Of a stretch of DNA of 64,000 bases, positions 43,272 through 57,143 are shown piece by piece. Source of the stretch: Lonicera japonica (taxonomy: Eukaryota; Streptophyta; Magnoliopsida; Dipsacales; Caprifoliaceae); the NCBI GenBank assembly GCA_021464415.1, contig CM038470.1, forward strand, positions 27,987,601-28,051,600, in the 5' to 3' direction. A program made the translations under genes and the position numbers. Within the stretch, counting starts at the first letter, position 1. Every line of letters starts with the position of its first letter. Below the pieces are notes generated by a model. That model was not told where the DNA came from. It worked only from the letters and a program-made list of their open reading frames with translations, and did not search any database.

Positions 43272-44210
43272 GGGGAATGATATGCTGGAGCTACTTTTTC
43301 TTGCCAAAGCAAACTGTTTGTGTAAATATAATGTGCCAAATTTCCCTCTCTTTTTCTATTCATTTCCCCCCTAGTTTTTCTATACTGTTCATCTTCTCCC
43401 AAATTTCTCTCAAGCATTTAGGGGCGGCAATTTCAAACTGAAAACCGACCGAACATTTATTAGTTAATAACTGACCACTCAGTTACTAACCTAATTCGAT
43501 AGTAGTAACAGTAATTTCATTTATACATATTATTGGTTATTACTGACCGATCAACCAATACTTAAACAACAACAATTTTATTAATTAAATGCATTTCCCT
43601 CTAAAATTCCTAGTCAGCATTCCCTCAATTGATGTACTATTGTTACTTGCACCATTATCAACATCCCATGCCACTTCCATTCCTCATATTTTCTTGGAAA
43701 GCTCTAAGGTCTTGTACTCATGGAGCCTCGAAAGAACATGGTCCTCACCATTCTTCCATTTCTCTGCATTTTTTATTTTGCCTTCTCCGCTTCTTTGCAT
43801 TGTTTTGGTATTTCTTCTTCAAGCTCCTAATTTTATTAGTCAATTAATTAAGGGTGTGTTTGATGTGCCAGTTTAGAAAGTCAAATATTATTATTTAACC
43901 TTATCCAAACAAGATAAAACAATCCCGCATTTTAGGTAGGATTCGTTAATCCATCTCTCGGTGGGATAAAGAGTTTTAGTAGGATACATGATCTGCTCCG
44001 ATATCCAATCCAAGCGAACACCAAACATGAGATATGATAGAGTTATCCTATTCCACTATCATATCATACATGTCAAACGCAGCCTAAGAGAAATTTGGGA
44101 GAAAATAAATAGTAGAGAGAAAGACTAGGGGAAATGAATAGAAAAGGGAGGGAATTTGGCACATCAATTACACAACAATTTGCTATGGCAAGGAAAAGTA
44201 GCTCTGCCCC
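43272..44210. mobile_element. Long-TIR element, block copy 3
   Basis: Equivalent of 1543-2478, with TTAAAGAA duplications at 43264-43271 and 44211-44218. The nested MITE is at 43852-44084. Confidence 0.7.
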
Positions 44211-45261
44211 TTAAAGAAATTCGGTAAATATATATTAAGAAAAATCAAAAAAAAAATCAAGATTATAGACAAAAACTCTTATCCGTAAAATTCTTAAGAG
44301 AGCTAAGCGTAGTAAAGTAGAAATAAGAGGTCAAAGATCTTGAAGAAAATAGTAAAAAGTTAAGATTGCCAAATCAAAACTAATCTTAAATTTTGGAAAA
44401 AAATAAATTATTTTAAGATTAAAATTTAAATTAAAGAATAACTAGTTATTAAGAACATAAGAGATTGATAAAATATTGAGATAACAAGGAATCCACCACC
44501 AATTATTTTGATTTAACTATTTACATTACTACATGCATGCACCTAAGATAAAATTGAAACATTAATTTAATTGAAAAATTAGGAATCACCTATGGTGTGT
44601 TTTAACATTCAAATAAACTAGTAATTTATAATACATAACTTTGAAACTGATTTTCATCCTTTAAATCTCATATAAAAATTCAATTTTCTTCTTTTATAAA
44701 AATAATAACATGGATTAAAGTAATCTTATAATGAATCTCCATTTAAAAAAAACATAAAGGTTTAAAACCCATCTATGAAAAATTAGTAATTAAAACCGTC
44801 TTAAGAAAATTATAAGATGCGTAGACCGAGGGCAATAAGGTACACTAATTAATTTTTCTCCTTTCAACTAGACTTGACTATGGGTCAATCGTATTCAAAT
44901 CTAACAACAATTATTATTGTGTTAACGAGGAGGGCTCGAACTCTACCTCTTGTAATTGAAAATCAACTGCTTTGACCGCTTCAGAGCACCCCAGCTCTTT
45001 AATCCAATAATTAGATGGGTGAAATATGAATTTAAGAAAACAATTTAGGACTTTTTTGAGTTTGACCTCATTTATAATACATAATTAGAGACCTTTCCTT
45101 GTTTTGATAATTCCTTAACTTATCGAGCGAAAGAAGTTTAGACAAGAAAGATTATTTAAAAAGAATGATTGAATTTTAAAGATGGGTGAATTTGTTGTTA
45201 CTTAAAACATGTTGAACCTCGAAGTTAGTGAAATGATTATCAAAAAAATATGCATTTAGGG

Positions 45262-46174
45262 GGGTGTATTCAATTTAGATTTTATAGGATTTTTTTGGAT
45301 TTTGAAAGTCCATGGATATTCAATTGAGATTTTAAAAATCTTTTAAATCTTATGGTATTCAATTAGGATTTTAAAAAGCCTTTTAAAATTTTGTGGTATT
45401 CAATTATAATTAAAAATAGTATTTTAAAATCTTATAGTATTTAAAATTCAATAAACTTTTAAGAATTTATAAGTTGATAGATTTTGATGGATTTAACTGT
45501 ATTTTTATGAATAACAAATCCACCAATAAATCTTCTCTTCAAGTGAAAGATTTCACATGGATTTATTTTCCATCTTTCTTCAAACCTTAAGTATTATTTC
45601 TTCTTATCTCTATAATCTATTAAACCCTTCCACTCTATTCTCTCTATCTAAAACATCGTATTTTCTCAAACCTTACGTATTATTTTTTCTTCGTTTCTAT
45701 TTATTTAAATCCATCTTATTCATTCACTTTATTAAATCCTTTTATTTGATTTAAATATTGCTACTTTTAAAGTTTTAATTATTCAAGTAGTCATATTCTT
45801 CCGAAACTATAGAGATGTCTCTCCCACAATTTTTTTCTCCCATTTTATGAATTTTTTTAGACAAAAAATGAAAATCAAATAAAAAGGGCAAAAAAACCCA
45901 ATCTATTGTGAATTAATGCAGTCATGGGTTTAGAATAAGATAGATAGGGAATAAAGTCTTATTTAGATTTTAAGAAAATAGAGGAATGAGTAAAAAGGAA
46001 TTGAAAATTTTTGGTGAAAGTAAAATACAAGTTTATTCAACCTAAAGTGAGAAGAATAATTTTATAAATATAAAATATATTTAAAAGCTTTTTAAAATAA
46101 TTCATGAATTTAACAAAATTCACAAATTTTAAAAAATAAGTCAAAATCTTTTAAAATCTCAATTAAATACACCC
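45262..46174. mobile_element. GGGTGTATTCAAT-ended TIR element, block copy 3
   Basis: Equivalent of 3530-4442. Confidence 0.6.
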
Positions 46175-47209
46175 GATTAACGTAAATTGGGGACAAACTC
46201 ATTAAACCAGTCCCTTTTATCAAAGTTTTTCATTCTTTCTTTCCTTTCTCTTCCATTTCCTTTTACTTTCTCTGCATCCAAGCACATTGTTCAGGTTCAA
46301 AGCTCAAATTAAACCGACTTATCCTCACTCTTATACACTACTACTGTAATTTCCGTTACATTAGCAGAATTATCTTTTCATTCCCTTCCAATTCGTAATC
46401 CGTCCAGTGATCAGACTTCAGAGTTCAGATTTGTGTGACGAAACCCTCTCTGTATGTAACATATGTGCAATCCCTCCATTTATCTACTTGCATCTGCATC
46501 TAACTTTCTCTCTCTACGATTGCCCTATATAATTATATATATACAAACACTGATATACATGGAACCTCAAATCTTCTTAAAAGTTTGTTTCTAAATGTTG
46601 ATTACGGACAGAGAAAACCTTTTTTATTTTGTTCTTCGCGTATGTAATTAGGTCTCTTTTGTCTTCATTCATATATCTAAGAATTATAACTGTTAGTAAT
46701 TTTTGTTGTTAAGGTAGGTTGTTTTGCTGGAGTTGACTGGGATAAAGGGTTTTGAGGGTATGAATTATTAGGGTTGTATTGGATTGAAAAGATGATAGGT
46801 TGAGGAAATTTTTTGGAATTCTAAATTGGAAATTTTGTTTTGTATAAACTCTTGTAATTTATGTCAAGAGTGTGGATCAAGCAGTGCCAATTCCTTTGCT
46901 AAAGCTTAAAGCTCGAACTTATGTGTGAAATTACATATCCTGGATCATGAAACGAAAGAGGACTCGGTGTCTTATAATAACAATGAGTGGGATACCAAAG
47001 AAAGTGAAACATGATTCTGGGGATTTTGATATGGTTAAGTAAGCAAGCAACTGCTTAAACACGCCCTCGCACTCATGGTATCTAGGCTTCTTAGAGTGCT
47101 TGTGTAATAATCCCAAGGGTGCATTTAGACCCTCCAATGTGCCCGCACAAGGACATACTATCATGAAGTGGCCCTGAGATGATTCTCACTCAAGAAGGCC
47201 AGGATTTAG

Positions 47210-47582
47210 GTGGTGTTTGGTTTTACCTGTTAATGCTGAATGCCTGAATGGTAGTCTATTCGGCATTAAGAGGTAGAAATGGTGTTTGTTTCTCACCTCT
47301 TGATACTGAACTGGATTAAAATTCATCATTCTTTGTTAAGAGGCAAGTCATGTGATGAATGCTTAATTTCACTTTCATGAAATTTTACTGCCCTTATTCT
47401 TTTTATTAATTAGCTATTGATTATATCATCATAATAAGGGTAAAGTTGTAAAATGCATTATGTTCACCATTCAGAGCCAAATAAAACCAAACATGTTCTT
47501 TTAGATGTTCCATTCACATTAAGCATTTAGAGTGCAGCAATGGGTGTTCAGCATTCTGAAGTTAAAAATTCAAACAGACCTT
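47210..47582. mobile_element. MITE upstream of EYA, copy 3
   Basis: Equivalent of 5478-5850. Confidence 0.45.
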
Positions 47583-47888
47583 ATATTGGTACCCTTTAAC
47601 TGAGACAACTATGGATGCTTGGAGGTTAAGGAAGGCCCGGTATAGACCGAACCTGGGGTAGTACTTGCCCATAAGCCTGCGAGTATTTAGACTTCTTTTC
47701 GCGTTATGTATAGTTTTAATTTGTGTAAGTATGTTGTGTCATTCAATTACTTGACACTTAGTGAATTGTTATTTGACAGACTACCTATCAACAGTCCACT
47801 TTTATATGCGACTTGACTTATTGAAGAAGTGGCAATTTCAAGGAATCCCAGTAAAAGTATAGGCCATAATAAGGCTGCTTGTATCATT

Positions 47889-50800
47889 ATGGATCAGAAA
47901 ATGAATGTGTATGTTTGGGACATGGATGAGACTCTTATATTGCTAAAATCTCTGATAAATGGAACATATGCAGAGCCTTTCAATGGCTCAAAGGATGTTG
48001 AAAAGGGTGTTGAAATTGGCAAGACTTGGGAGAACCACATACTTCAAGTGTGTGATGAGTATTTCTTTTATGAGCAAGTAAGTTATTTCTGAGTTATAAG
48101 TTCCAAATTTTAAGGCCCGTTTGATAAAAAATTGGAAAATTATTGGAAAAATGAGTAAGTTGTATGAGAAGTTGGAAAAACAGATGAATGATTTGGTGAG
48201 ATGTTCCATCTTCTACACTTTTTCATGGAAAAAATTTCTTACCCATCGCCCAAAAGAATTTGATTCAATGTAGAATGGAAAAAGTAATAGAACATTTCAC
48301 TAAATCACTCATCTCTTTTTCCAACTTCTTATAAATTTAGTAATGTTCTCAATCATTTTTCAACTTTTTTTAGCAAATGCATCCTTAATGTATGATTTTC
48401 CACTTAACATATTGTGATGGAAAATTTGTATCCGTTTATGAGTGGAAAGTGTGCTTGGTTTGTTGTTAATTCTTATTTTTTAAAACTTGGTGATGCAGAT
48501 TGAAAACTGCAATAAGCCCTTTCTTGATGCCCTGAGCCAATATGATGACGGTCAAGATCTTTCTGATTATGATTTTAGTGAGGATGGCTTTGGTCCCTTG
48601 AATGATGATATCAATAAAAGGAAACTAGCATACCGTCACCGCATCATAGCCCAAAAGTACAAAAAGGTTTTGGTCATTTGATTTTTACGCATCTCACTCA
48701 TGAATCATGATCTCTTTTTATTCAAAATTAGCCTTCATGCTTTAGAAAAAAAATAATGCTTGAATGACAGAGAGTTGGAAGAGTTCCTTTCATTGTTGAG
48801 AGTCATTGAGGGTGTTAGATTGTCTTCGGGGAGGGTTTCTCTTGCTCTTCTTTTTTGAAATCTCTTATCGATTCTCCATCGCATCCACATTTTGCTCCTT
48901 CAAAAGTCATTTGGGCAGCCGGCATTCCCACAAAAGTGAAGGTGTTCTCATGGTTAGTTGCTCGTGGGAGGGTTAATACTTATGATCTATTGCAAAAGAA
49001 AAGACCGAATTATTGTCTCTCCCCATATTGGTGTGTACTTTGCAAGAGAGATGCGGAACCTTTGAATATTTGTTGTTACACTGCCCTTACTCATACTTCA
49101 TATGGAACAAAGTTTGTACATAATTTGGGTTTAGTTGGGCCATTCCCAAAAATGGCGTGAGTTGTCTTCTCTTGGAAATCAATAGTTACAGAGACAAATC
49201 TAAGAGCAGGGAGTTATGGAGATGTGTCAAAGTTGCTTCCTTTTTGGTTATTATGGATGGGGAGGAATTGTAGAATTTTCAAAGGAAAGGTAGAAGAAAG
49301 GAGTGGCTGTGGGAAAGAGTCAAATTCATGGCTTTGTTGTGGGATTCCAACACCAAGCCTTTCAAAAAATATATAGTGGAAGACATCAAGAAAAATTGGA
49401 AAGCTTGGATTTTTCATTTTTGAATAGTGTTCCATTGTATAATATGTTGTAGGTGTGTGCTATTGGCTTTTTTTTTGGGTTATATGATTTGTTGGTGGAC
49501 TCCGTGTCCCCTCTCAGTTTGTCCTTTTTTTATTTATTAATGAAATCTTGTTTCTTATCAAAAAAATAAAATAAAATAATGGTTGAACTAGGATTTGAAC
49601 CAATGACCTCAAATACGAAGAACACATATATTATCACCACTCGACCAAATGCCATCAAGTGGGTAATATTTTATAAAAATCTATATAATGTGAGAAGTTA
49701 CTTGATAGTGCATATGCATCGAGTGTGCCACAATATCTAGTTATTATAGTAGCTAGGCAACAACCATTTGAGGGGAAAGAGTTGCTTTCAGCTTATGTGT
49801 CATTTATGATTCATCATTTTGGTACAATCTATAATGATAATGGAACTCAAATTACTGCAGGGTTTGCATAGTGTTTTCGATGAAGATATGGCAAAATTCT
49901 GGAATGATCTGTATGATGTGACCGATAGATATACAGATAGATGGCTTTCTTCAGGTAGATTATCTTGTGATTAAGCCACCTGCTGATCAGAAATTGCTTT
50001 CTTATAGTTCATATTTCTGTTTCTCTTAATATTTCTTTTTGTGGTAATAGCTACCTGCTCATGTGGAAATCCAGAAGTTTGATGCCTAGAAAAGAGATAG
50101 TTGCTATTATTTTATGTATTGTTTATATGTCATTGGCAATAATGACTCGAGATGTATAGAGTATATGGCTAGACTGCAGCGTTCATAATTTCTTTCATGG
50201 AATGGCTTTTCCCCAAACAATTCTGAATGAAAAATTTTCGAGTTTTCTTTATAAATACACGACATGGTATTCTGACTTGCAGAAAAGTTAAAATAAAGAG
50301 TTCCTTATATACACTCCGCCCGCGCTTGTAACAACCCTAGTGTTGTGGGCGGGTTGTTGTATGTCCCCAGGTGTGGTTGCAGTAGTTGCTGACAGACAAT
50401 TGGAGTTCATCCCACATCACTTGGGTGAGGTGAACATGTGATATATTATATATGTGTGGTCACCAATCTTTTTTAGTTAGAGGCCTTTCGAGGAAAAGCA
50501 AAATTGTGCAGGCTTGAGCCTAAGGCAAACAATATCTTACTAAGCTGGACCGGGATGCGACCACTCTAGTACACTCCATCATAATTCCTTGACCGTAGTG
50601 GGACACCTTTTATTCATTTACATAAAACACACTTAATGTTGGATTCGCGTCCTCAATAAAAATGATTATTTGCATTTCTTTTGGTCTCCACGTTGAAGAA
50701 TGGATTTCTTTTTTGTTTTTTTGTTTTTGTGATTAATAGCAACAGCTTCCATCTAAAATTCTAAATTGTCAAAAATCAAAATTATTACATTATATCTTCT

Positions 50801-52584
50801 TTAAATGCAGCTCGGGCATGCTTGGAGCAATGTTCAAGTGGAAACAAGGAGAACATTCAAAATGTTAACATTTTAGTGACTTCTGGTTCATTGATACCCA
50901 GCCTTGTCAAATGCTTGCTCTTTCGACTTGATGATTTTATACCTAGCGAGAACGGTCAGTTACTTCTCTTTGATATTCTCTTGGAATGCACTCAGCTCTT
51001 CTATCTTCTTATCTCTCTGTATCAACCGGGTGCTTACTTTTCCATTTTATGCTCTACATCAATTTCCATAGCAACTATTCAAGTACTTCATTTTTTGCAT
51101 CAAATTGGATATCTTTGGGGTAAAAAATTGAATGTATTTTTTTTGGATTGGTAAAGTAAGGGTTGATATCGCACATGCAATAGGGGGCTAGATAATAATT
51201 TACAAGAACCCACTGACATGGTTTAGGCTCTTATATGACTTAAACTAAATAACGGTAAAGAAATCAAATAACCCTAAACATGTCGATGGTGAATATTTTG
51301 CAATCGCATAATTGTGAATCCAAATAATATCCACGCATTGACGTTCATAGAAAAAGCGAACTTTATTGCAACCTAATGGTTGTGAAGAAGATTTATTTAT
51401 TTATTAGGGCGATATTTGGTACACTAATTGTCCCAAAAAGGAAAATGGACTCTTAATTTGACACGGAGGGAGTACATGATATCTTGCGATTTAGGGGAAT
51501 ATTCTCCCTAAATAAACCAGAATGACAAATCAACATTTTGTACGTTGGAGCGACCCCAAAGTACTTGTCATTGATTGTTGGATGCCCTCGTCTTGGATCT
51601 GCTGATAAGGTTTTATAAAGTTGTGTATTGTTATTGATTGTTGGATGCCCCACAAAATTTATGATATCTTTCAATTGGATTACCTCTATCTTCAGAAGAC
51701 TATATTAGATAGGCTCTACAGTGGGCCTTCCCCACGTGGTCCGGGCCTCACGATGGTTTTATGTTGCCAATGCATTGGGCGGTATGGTTTAGCAGCAGAA
51801 AAACTCTCGCTAAAGCTTTGGAGATGGGTTGTATTTATACTAGCTTACCCACATAGTCGACGCGTATGCAAGTTGTATATATCTAAACTGATTTGAGTAA
51901 AAATGTAGACTAAAAGTCCAAGTGGCATAGCGGTTGAGCATGAGTCAACTTGCTTAGTCGTGATGGTTTGAATCTTATTAGTAGCATATTTTTTAAGAAA
52001 AAGAAGAGTGTAGGGATTTATTGGCAATTTAAAAATGTGAAAGCTTCGTGGAGGTTAAATTAGGTATTTGCACTATAATATTATATTAGATATGTACAAC
52101 TTAAACCCCTCAAATTTTACCATTACGACAAACACACGGCAAAGCCAATTTTCTAGATCCACCACACTTTCACACGCTCTCATCCCAAAGGGATTTAGAT
52201 TAACATCTGAATGTACAGATTTCATTTACAAGTTGAATATTTAGTATTTGGGTGTACATATATGGTTACCTGACTAGTATGTATGTGTATATGCATATTT
52301 CTTCAGTCTACAGCTCATGGGAAGTGGGGAAGCCCCAGTGTTTTTCATATATCAAAGAGCGATTCACTGGACCAAATGTCCGGTTTTGTGTGATTGGGGA
52401 TGGGTGGGAGGAATGCGAAGCGGCACAGACCATGAAATGGCCATTCGTTCAAATTGACCCGAGACCGGCGGGTCCACATCGGTTCCCAGGCCTCACTCTG
52501 AAAACCTTAGGTCACTATTTCGCTGTTGTTTATGGAAATGTTGATGAAGAGAATGATGTTGGAGTAAGTCATCAAAGTAGCTAA
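47889..52584 (+). CDS. EYA: EYES ABSENT homolog (EYA, HAD-type protein tyrosine phosphatase), intact copy
   Basis: Five exons, 47889-48077, 48499-48666, 49861-49954, 50811-50954 and 52307-52584, with GT-AG introns and continuous phase, give 290 residues. Plant EYA proteins consist of only the Eya domain and are about 300 residues. The fold is HAD-type, and the enzyme uses an Asp nucleophile and Mg to remove phosphate from tyrosine. Motif I is WDMDET (Asp11 and Asp13). KRKLAYRHRIIAQKYK in exon 2, YTDRWLSS in exon 3, ILVTSG (motif II) in exon 4 and IGDGWEECEAA in exon 5 are family hallmarks. The 3' end reads through VSHQSS to a TAA; GGAGTAAGT there could also be a splice donor, so the last few residues are uncertain. 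The ATG lacks an upstream in-frame alternative, but a 5' exon in 46400-46700 is possible. Confidence 0.9.
48114..48384. mobile_element. Tourist-like MITE in EYA intron 1, copy 3
   Basis: Equivalent of 6382-6652. Confidence 0.7.
48765..49572 (+). mobile_element. L1-type LINE fragment in EYA intron 2, copy 3
   Basis: Equivalent of 7033-7839. It has a TGA where copy 1 reads TGC (about 49158) and one extra G near 48830, so it is slightly more broken. TSDs are at 48750-48764 and 49573-49587. Confidence 0.8.
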
Positions 52585-55184
52585 AATGTATTGGCGGTGG
52601 CACATAGGTCAATTTTATACCAGCTTTGGATTATGTAACAGAATTATGTACTACTTTTTTAACCTATATTACAATATTATGTACTCCCTTTCCACAAATT
52701 AACAGCCCAATATTCTCCTTCTCTGGGTTAAGAGTTCTCTTCCTTTTCAGAACATAAGCAACATACCAAAACTCACAATTCGAAGCCAGTTTTTGTCTAA
52801 ACCATCTATTGTAATGACATTAGGGCATTCTTAAATAATGTGAAAGTCAAACATGGATTCTTAATTCGAGATGGAATGAATTATATTTCTTTTGGCATAT
52901 TTGGATTCAGAGGAGAACTGGTCACTTAAATCAAGTATTGTTAAAGTAACTTAATGACAAGATATTAGTAGTCTAGGAGTATCACATGGCACTATATTGC
53001 TCTAATGAGTTTCAATATGAAGGTCTCACATGTTTCCCATTATAGCGGCAAAACACACTTGTGGGAACCGATTTACCCTAATTGGAGGGCAATGATTGAA
53101 TTAGGTGTAGTCATGTGATGAGATAGTGTGCGCATGGCACAGGTCGGGTGGGTTGCAATGCGAAAACAGAACCAAATCGAAGCGGTTTGGTTCTTTGTTT
53201 GTTAGAACTAGAACCAACCTGAACAAGAAGCAGAACCAACCCAACCTATCGGTTCTCGGTTCATGGTTGATTCAGGGTCATTTCCTGCTTTGTTTTCCCT
53301 TTAAAAAAAAAATAAGAATAGTTGATAAATGCTTTATTAACGCATCACTAAAAAGAAAATGGACGTTTCTCCTTAAATGGGTGCGTTATTTATGGTTAAT
53401 ATTAAACACATCCAAAACGTTTAAGATGTATACAGAATTACTTACCCTATTTACTTCACATTTTACAAAAATAAAGTAAAAGTATCACACTAGAAACATG
53501 ATTCAAACCTAAGGCTTACCATTGTAATACATATCCTAACCGTTAAAGATTATCAAATTACATGGTGTTAAATTGAATGTTTTAATAATCAACATAATGT
53601 CATCGAATTTTACACGCATCGCGTATGCTTCAGAGTTTATTTTGTATTATATATTTATTTGAGCTTCTTTCGAATCCAATTTGGGATCTTCTCATCCAAA
53701 TTACATAAAATCCTTCAATCAACTATTAGATTGATTTGATCAAAATAATGCTTATCATCAGAAAAACATTAGTCCAACTTTTACGCTAAGAGAGGTAAGG
53801 ACCTCATATTAATGATGAGGGTGGATTTTGAAATTGATCACCCATCCTGAATGATTTGCTCAAATTGTGTGAATATGGGTCAAGATTAGATTTTCATCAA
53901 ATCATGTTTGATATTAGTGCCAAAAACCCTAATTTTGTCTTTTATTTGTATAATCATCAACTGGATTTTGATGATTTCTCTAGCATGTAAATGTCCTTTT
54001 CTCATGTTATAAAGGGATTAAGCTAAAACACACGCCTATACTTTCGCTTTTTAGGAGGAACTTTTTTTTTACGGGATTATATAGTAATACTAGAAACACA
54101 AAAATTACATATTAAATTAATACGTAAATGATATATTAATATGAGTCATAATTGATTATAGACGGATAAGATTGTGATCTAGTCAATCCACTTGTAACTT
54201 ACTTTGTAGCGTTTTGTTTATCCGAATTTCAGAATTTGTAGTACATTTTTTTTTCTTTTTTTTGTTCAAATTATTATTTAAATAAAAATCCAAGTATTTT
54301 TTGTATGAAAATAGATAACAAGATGCCATAGCATATAGATCACTTGAAAAAATAAATCTATCAATGGATAGGATCCTTGTCCATTCTGTCTTCTCTCTAT
54401 TTTTTTTTTTTAAATAATACTAGTCCATTCCTTGATCCATATTTTTTTTATTCAATAAAATATAATAATAAAAAAAAAAATCAGGTGTTAACATGGTGGA
54501 TATTGGATGGGGAAGCTTCACTCCACCCGCAACCCAAGTTTGAACCACATAAACTCTGTTTTATTTTCTCAACTTTCGTGATTGATCAATAGGAGTATAT
54601 CTGTGTATTGCTTGTATTAATTTTTTCTTTTTTATTATGAATAAAAAAAGAAAAAAAAAAGGATTGAGTTGTCTAGAGGAAAAATATTTTGAAGTCCTTA
54701 GTAAAACATTATTGGGAGCAGTTTAAAAGTAATATGATGGGTCCCTTTAATTTAATTTAATTTATTTTATTTTATTTTATTTTATTTTTATCTTTTAAAA
54801 GTACTTCCAGGTTGTCCTCATTGAAGGAGTTAAAAAGGGAAATGAGTGGCTCTACTTTGGACAGCAAAGTGCCAATACATAGAAAGGCCTAAAAGAGAAA
54901 AAGTGGAACTAAAAATGACTAGTGTGATTTATTATAAATTTCATCCTATTTACTTTGTACTTCTAAGTTTGTTAGGTAAAAAGGAAAATGGTGAAAAAAT
55001 AATTTATATGATTATATTTTTATGAAAGGTATAAGATAAAATATATTATTATATTATAAGAAGGACTTATTTTATTACTATAAATAATAATAAGTATAAA
55101 ATTAGAATTAATTGCATGAGATTTGACATATACATTCATATCAAGGTATAAATTTTGTATACTTGCACCCTAATTTACTAATTA
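52585..55184. other. EYA 3' flank, copy 3, gene-free
   Basis: Equivalent of 10849-13444, with a TTTTA microsatellite near 54765-54790. No gene seen. Confidence 0.6.
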
Positions 55185-55629
55185 CATTTTTGCTTATCTT
55201 TATTAGATTCATTGGGCAATAAATTTCTTTACAAAACTTTAATTAAAGTTTACAACTTTCACAGCAAATTTAAAGCAAAATTTACAATTTTTACTGCAAA
55301 TGTTAAAATAAGATTTATAAATTTCACTGTAAATTTGTAAGAAAAATTTACAGGTTTACAAAAATTTACAAGTTGCCAAAAAAGAAAAACAAATTATGTC
55401 AAAATTTAGAAGTTCACTACAAGTTTTTGAAAAATATTGCATTGAAATTTATAAATTTAACTGCAAAAATATGAATCCCAATGAGAATGACGAATTTAAC
55501 TGCAAAAAATATGAATATATGGAAAATAGTGTAGTCAATTTTTTCTTATTTTGTATTTCTATACATTTTTATTGTAAATTTATAAATTTACAAGTATTCT
55601 AAAAAAGAATTGTCTGTACTATTCTAGGT
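55185..55629. repeat. AT-rich stretch with degenerate AAATTTACA-type repeats
   Basis: Motifs such as TTTACAATTTTTACTGCAAA and AAATTTACAAG recur many times without a fixed period. No gene is supported; the 68-codon frame is a product of this composition. Confidence 0.5.
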
Positions 55630-55642
55630 AAGTATTTTCCTA

Positions 55643-55790
55643 GAGGAGAGGGGTTGGCCCAGTGGTAGGCAACCTCCACCCTTACCTTGAGGTCAATGGT
55701 TCGACTCATGGGGTGGGAGGGGAGGGTTTTTCTTTATTTGTAGGATTAAGGGAGAGACTTAGACCTCCCTTAATTTTTATATAAAAAAAA
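55643..55790 (+). mobile_element. Intact tRNA-derived SINE
   Basis: 148 bp with A box TGGCCCAGTGG, B box GGTTCGACTC about 45 nt later, a short body and a poly-A tail. The perfect 13-bp duplication AAGTATTTTCCTA flanks it (55630-55642 and 55791-55803). This is the clearest SINE in the window and recent by its perfect TSD. Confidence 0.9.
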
Positions 55791-55803
55791 AAGTATTTTC
55801 CTA

Positions 55804-56290
55804 ATAAATGAGGGTGTAATAAATGTTACCTTATTGGATTTCAAATTTTAAAAATTGAAAATAATGCTAAATTGGCATTTTTGTTCATAACAATGTAGAT
55901 TTGGCAACAAAGGATTTTTGGTTGAAAATATTTGTATCATATCGTTCTCGTATAAATTTATACATATTAATAATTTATCACTGAATGATAGTAGATAAAA
56001 AGTAGCGTAGTGATAATATGCAAAAAGTAAAAATATGATAAGGGGGAAGAAATTGGTCCCTTTAAAACTAGGTATTCAGATTTTGGTAGTAAGATACTAG
56101 TTCGTGCAGCACAACCATGTTTTTTTTTTTTTTTGCACTTGTATTATCTAATTTGAAAGTTGCGGATTCAAATGACATGCATTGTATTTTTAGCAAAATA
56201 CATAACTGTGATAGGGGCAAAATTTATTAATTTAGTGTTATAACTTTCCCATAAAAGAAGGGCGTCCTCTTCCCCTTCTATATTAGTATA
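55804..56290. other. AT-rich intergenic, nothing recognised
   Basis: No gene or repeat identity was seen. Confidence 0.5.
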
Positions 56291-56292
56291 AA

Positions 56293-56325
56293 CTAGGTTT
56301 TTGTGCACACGCTTCGTGTGTACGG
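56293..56325 (-). mobile_element. Helitron-type 3' end
   Basis: On the minus strand a hairpin (TACACACGAAGCGTGTGCAC) is followed by a short A-run, then CTAG and a T. A GC-rich hairpin just before CTRR-T is the Helitron 3' signature. The body would extend to higher coordinates. No Rep/helicase gene is present. Confidence 0.5.
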
Positions 56326-56329
56326 TTTG

Positions 56330-57135
56330 ATTATATATAAATTAAAATAAAAAGTTAAAAAAATAATAAGTAGTGTAATGGTTAATAATCTCATTGTCTT
56401 CGCTAAAATCAAAGGATTGAATCCCTTAACTTACATTATAATAGAAATATATTTTTTTATAAAACAAAAGCCCACAAGAACAAAATAAAAAAAACAAAAA
56501 CTTAACGCAAGCTTCAAGAATCTTAAAATATTTTCCGATTTTATATAATAGTGGATTAAGTTATTAAAGATTATTGTAAACTCTAAAAAATAACGAGAGC
56601 AAATTTTATAATAGAGATAATACATATACCGTGATTCAACTATTGAATATTAATCTTTTAGTTTGATCTTCAATTAACGGATTGTAACTATGCAATAAAC
56701 TAATTAAAACAATATAATACATTGATTATAATTACTCATTTGATTGGTAAAAAATCGTGATTTAATAAAAAAAATAGTTGAAATCATTTAATTATACAAA
56801 TCATGTAACGCTTCATTTTTGAGTATTCCTCTAACATTATCGTTTAGAAGATTGGACATCCACTGGCTACAAAGAATAAATTAAGCGTTTTTCTCAAAAA
56901 AAAATTAAATAAATAAAATTAAGGGCTTGTTTGGTCAAGCATCTAGCTTGAATTATTAATGGATTTTTCTAGAACTGCAACAAAGAATATCCGCTACGAA
57001 TAAAACTTAGAATGCGGAGAAAAGCCAAACGAAGTACAAAGAGGGTGGGGCCTTTCTCATATGCACAATTATCTATCAAACAATATGAAATTTCATTTTC
57101 AGTTACGTATTTTAGCCAAAATGTAATTTTTGGGT
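56330..57135. other. AT-rich intergenic
   Basis: A tRNA-like TAGTGTAATGG ... GGATTGAATCCC pair (56373-56425) suggests an old SINE. Nothing else was recognised. Confidence 0.45.
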
Positions 57136-57143
57136 GCAACAAG

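Larger units (their letters stand above)
35913..55184. repeat. Large duplicated block, copy 3 (complete: UGT plus EYA)
   Basis: The left part (35913-44187) aligns with copy 2 and the right part (41733-55184) with copy 1. It is the only copy in the window in which both genes and the whole region between them are present. The left boundary lies 39 bp beyond the copia LTR. Confidence 0.95.
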
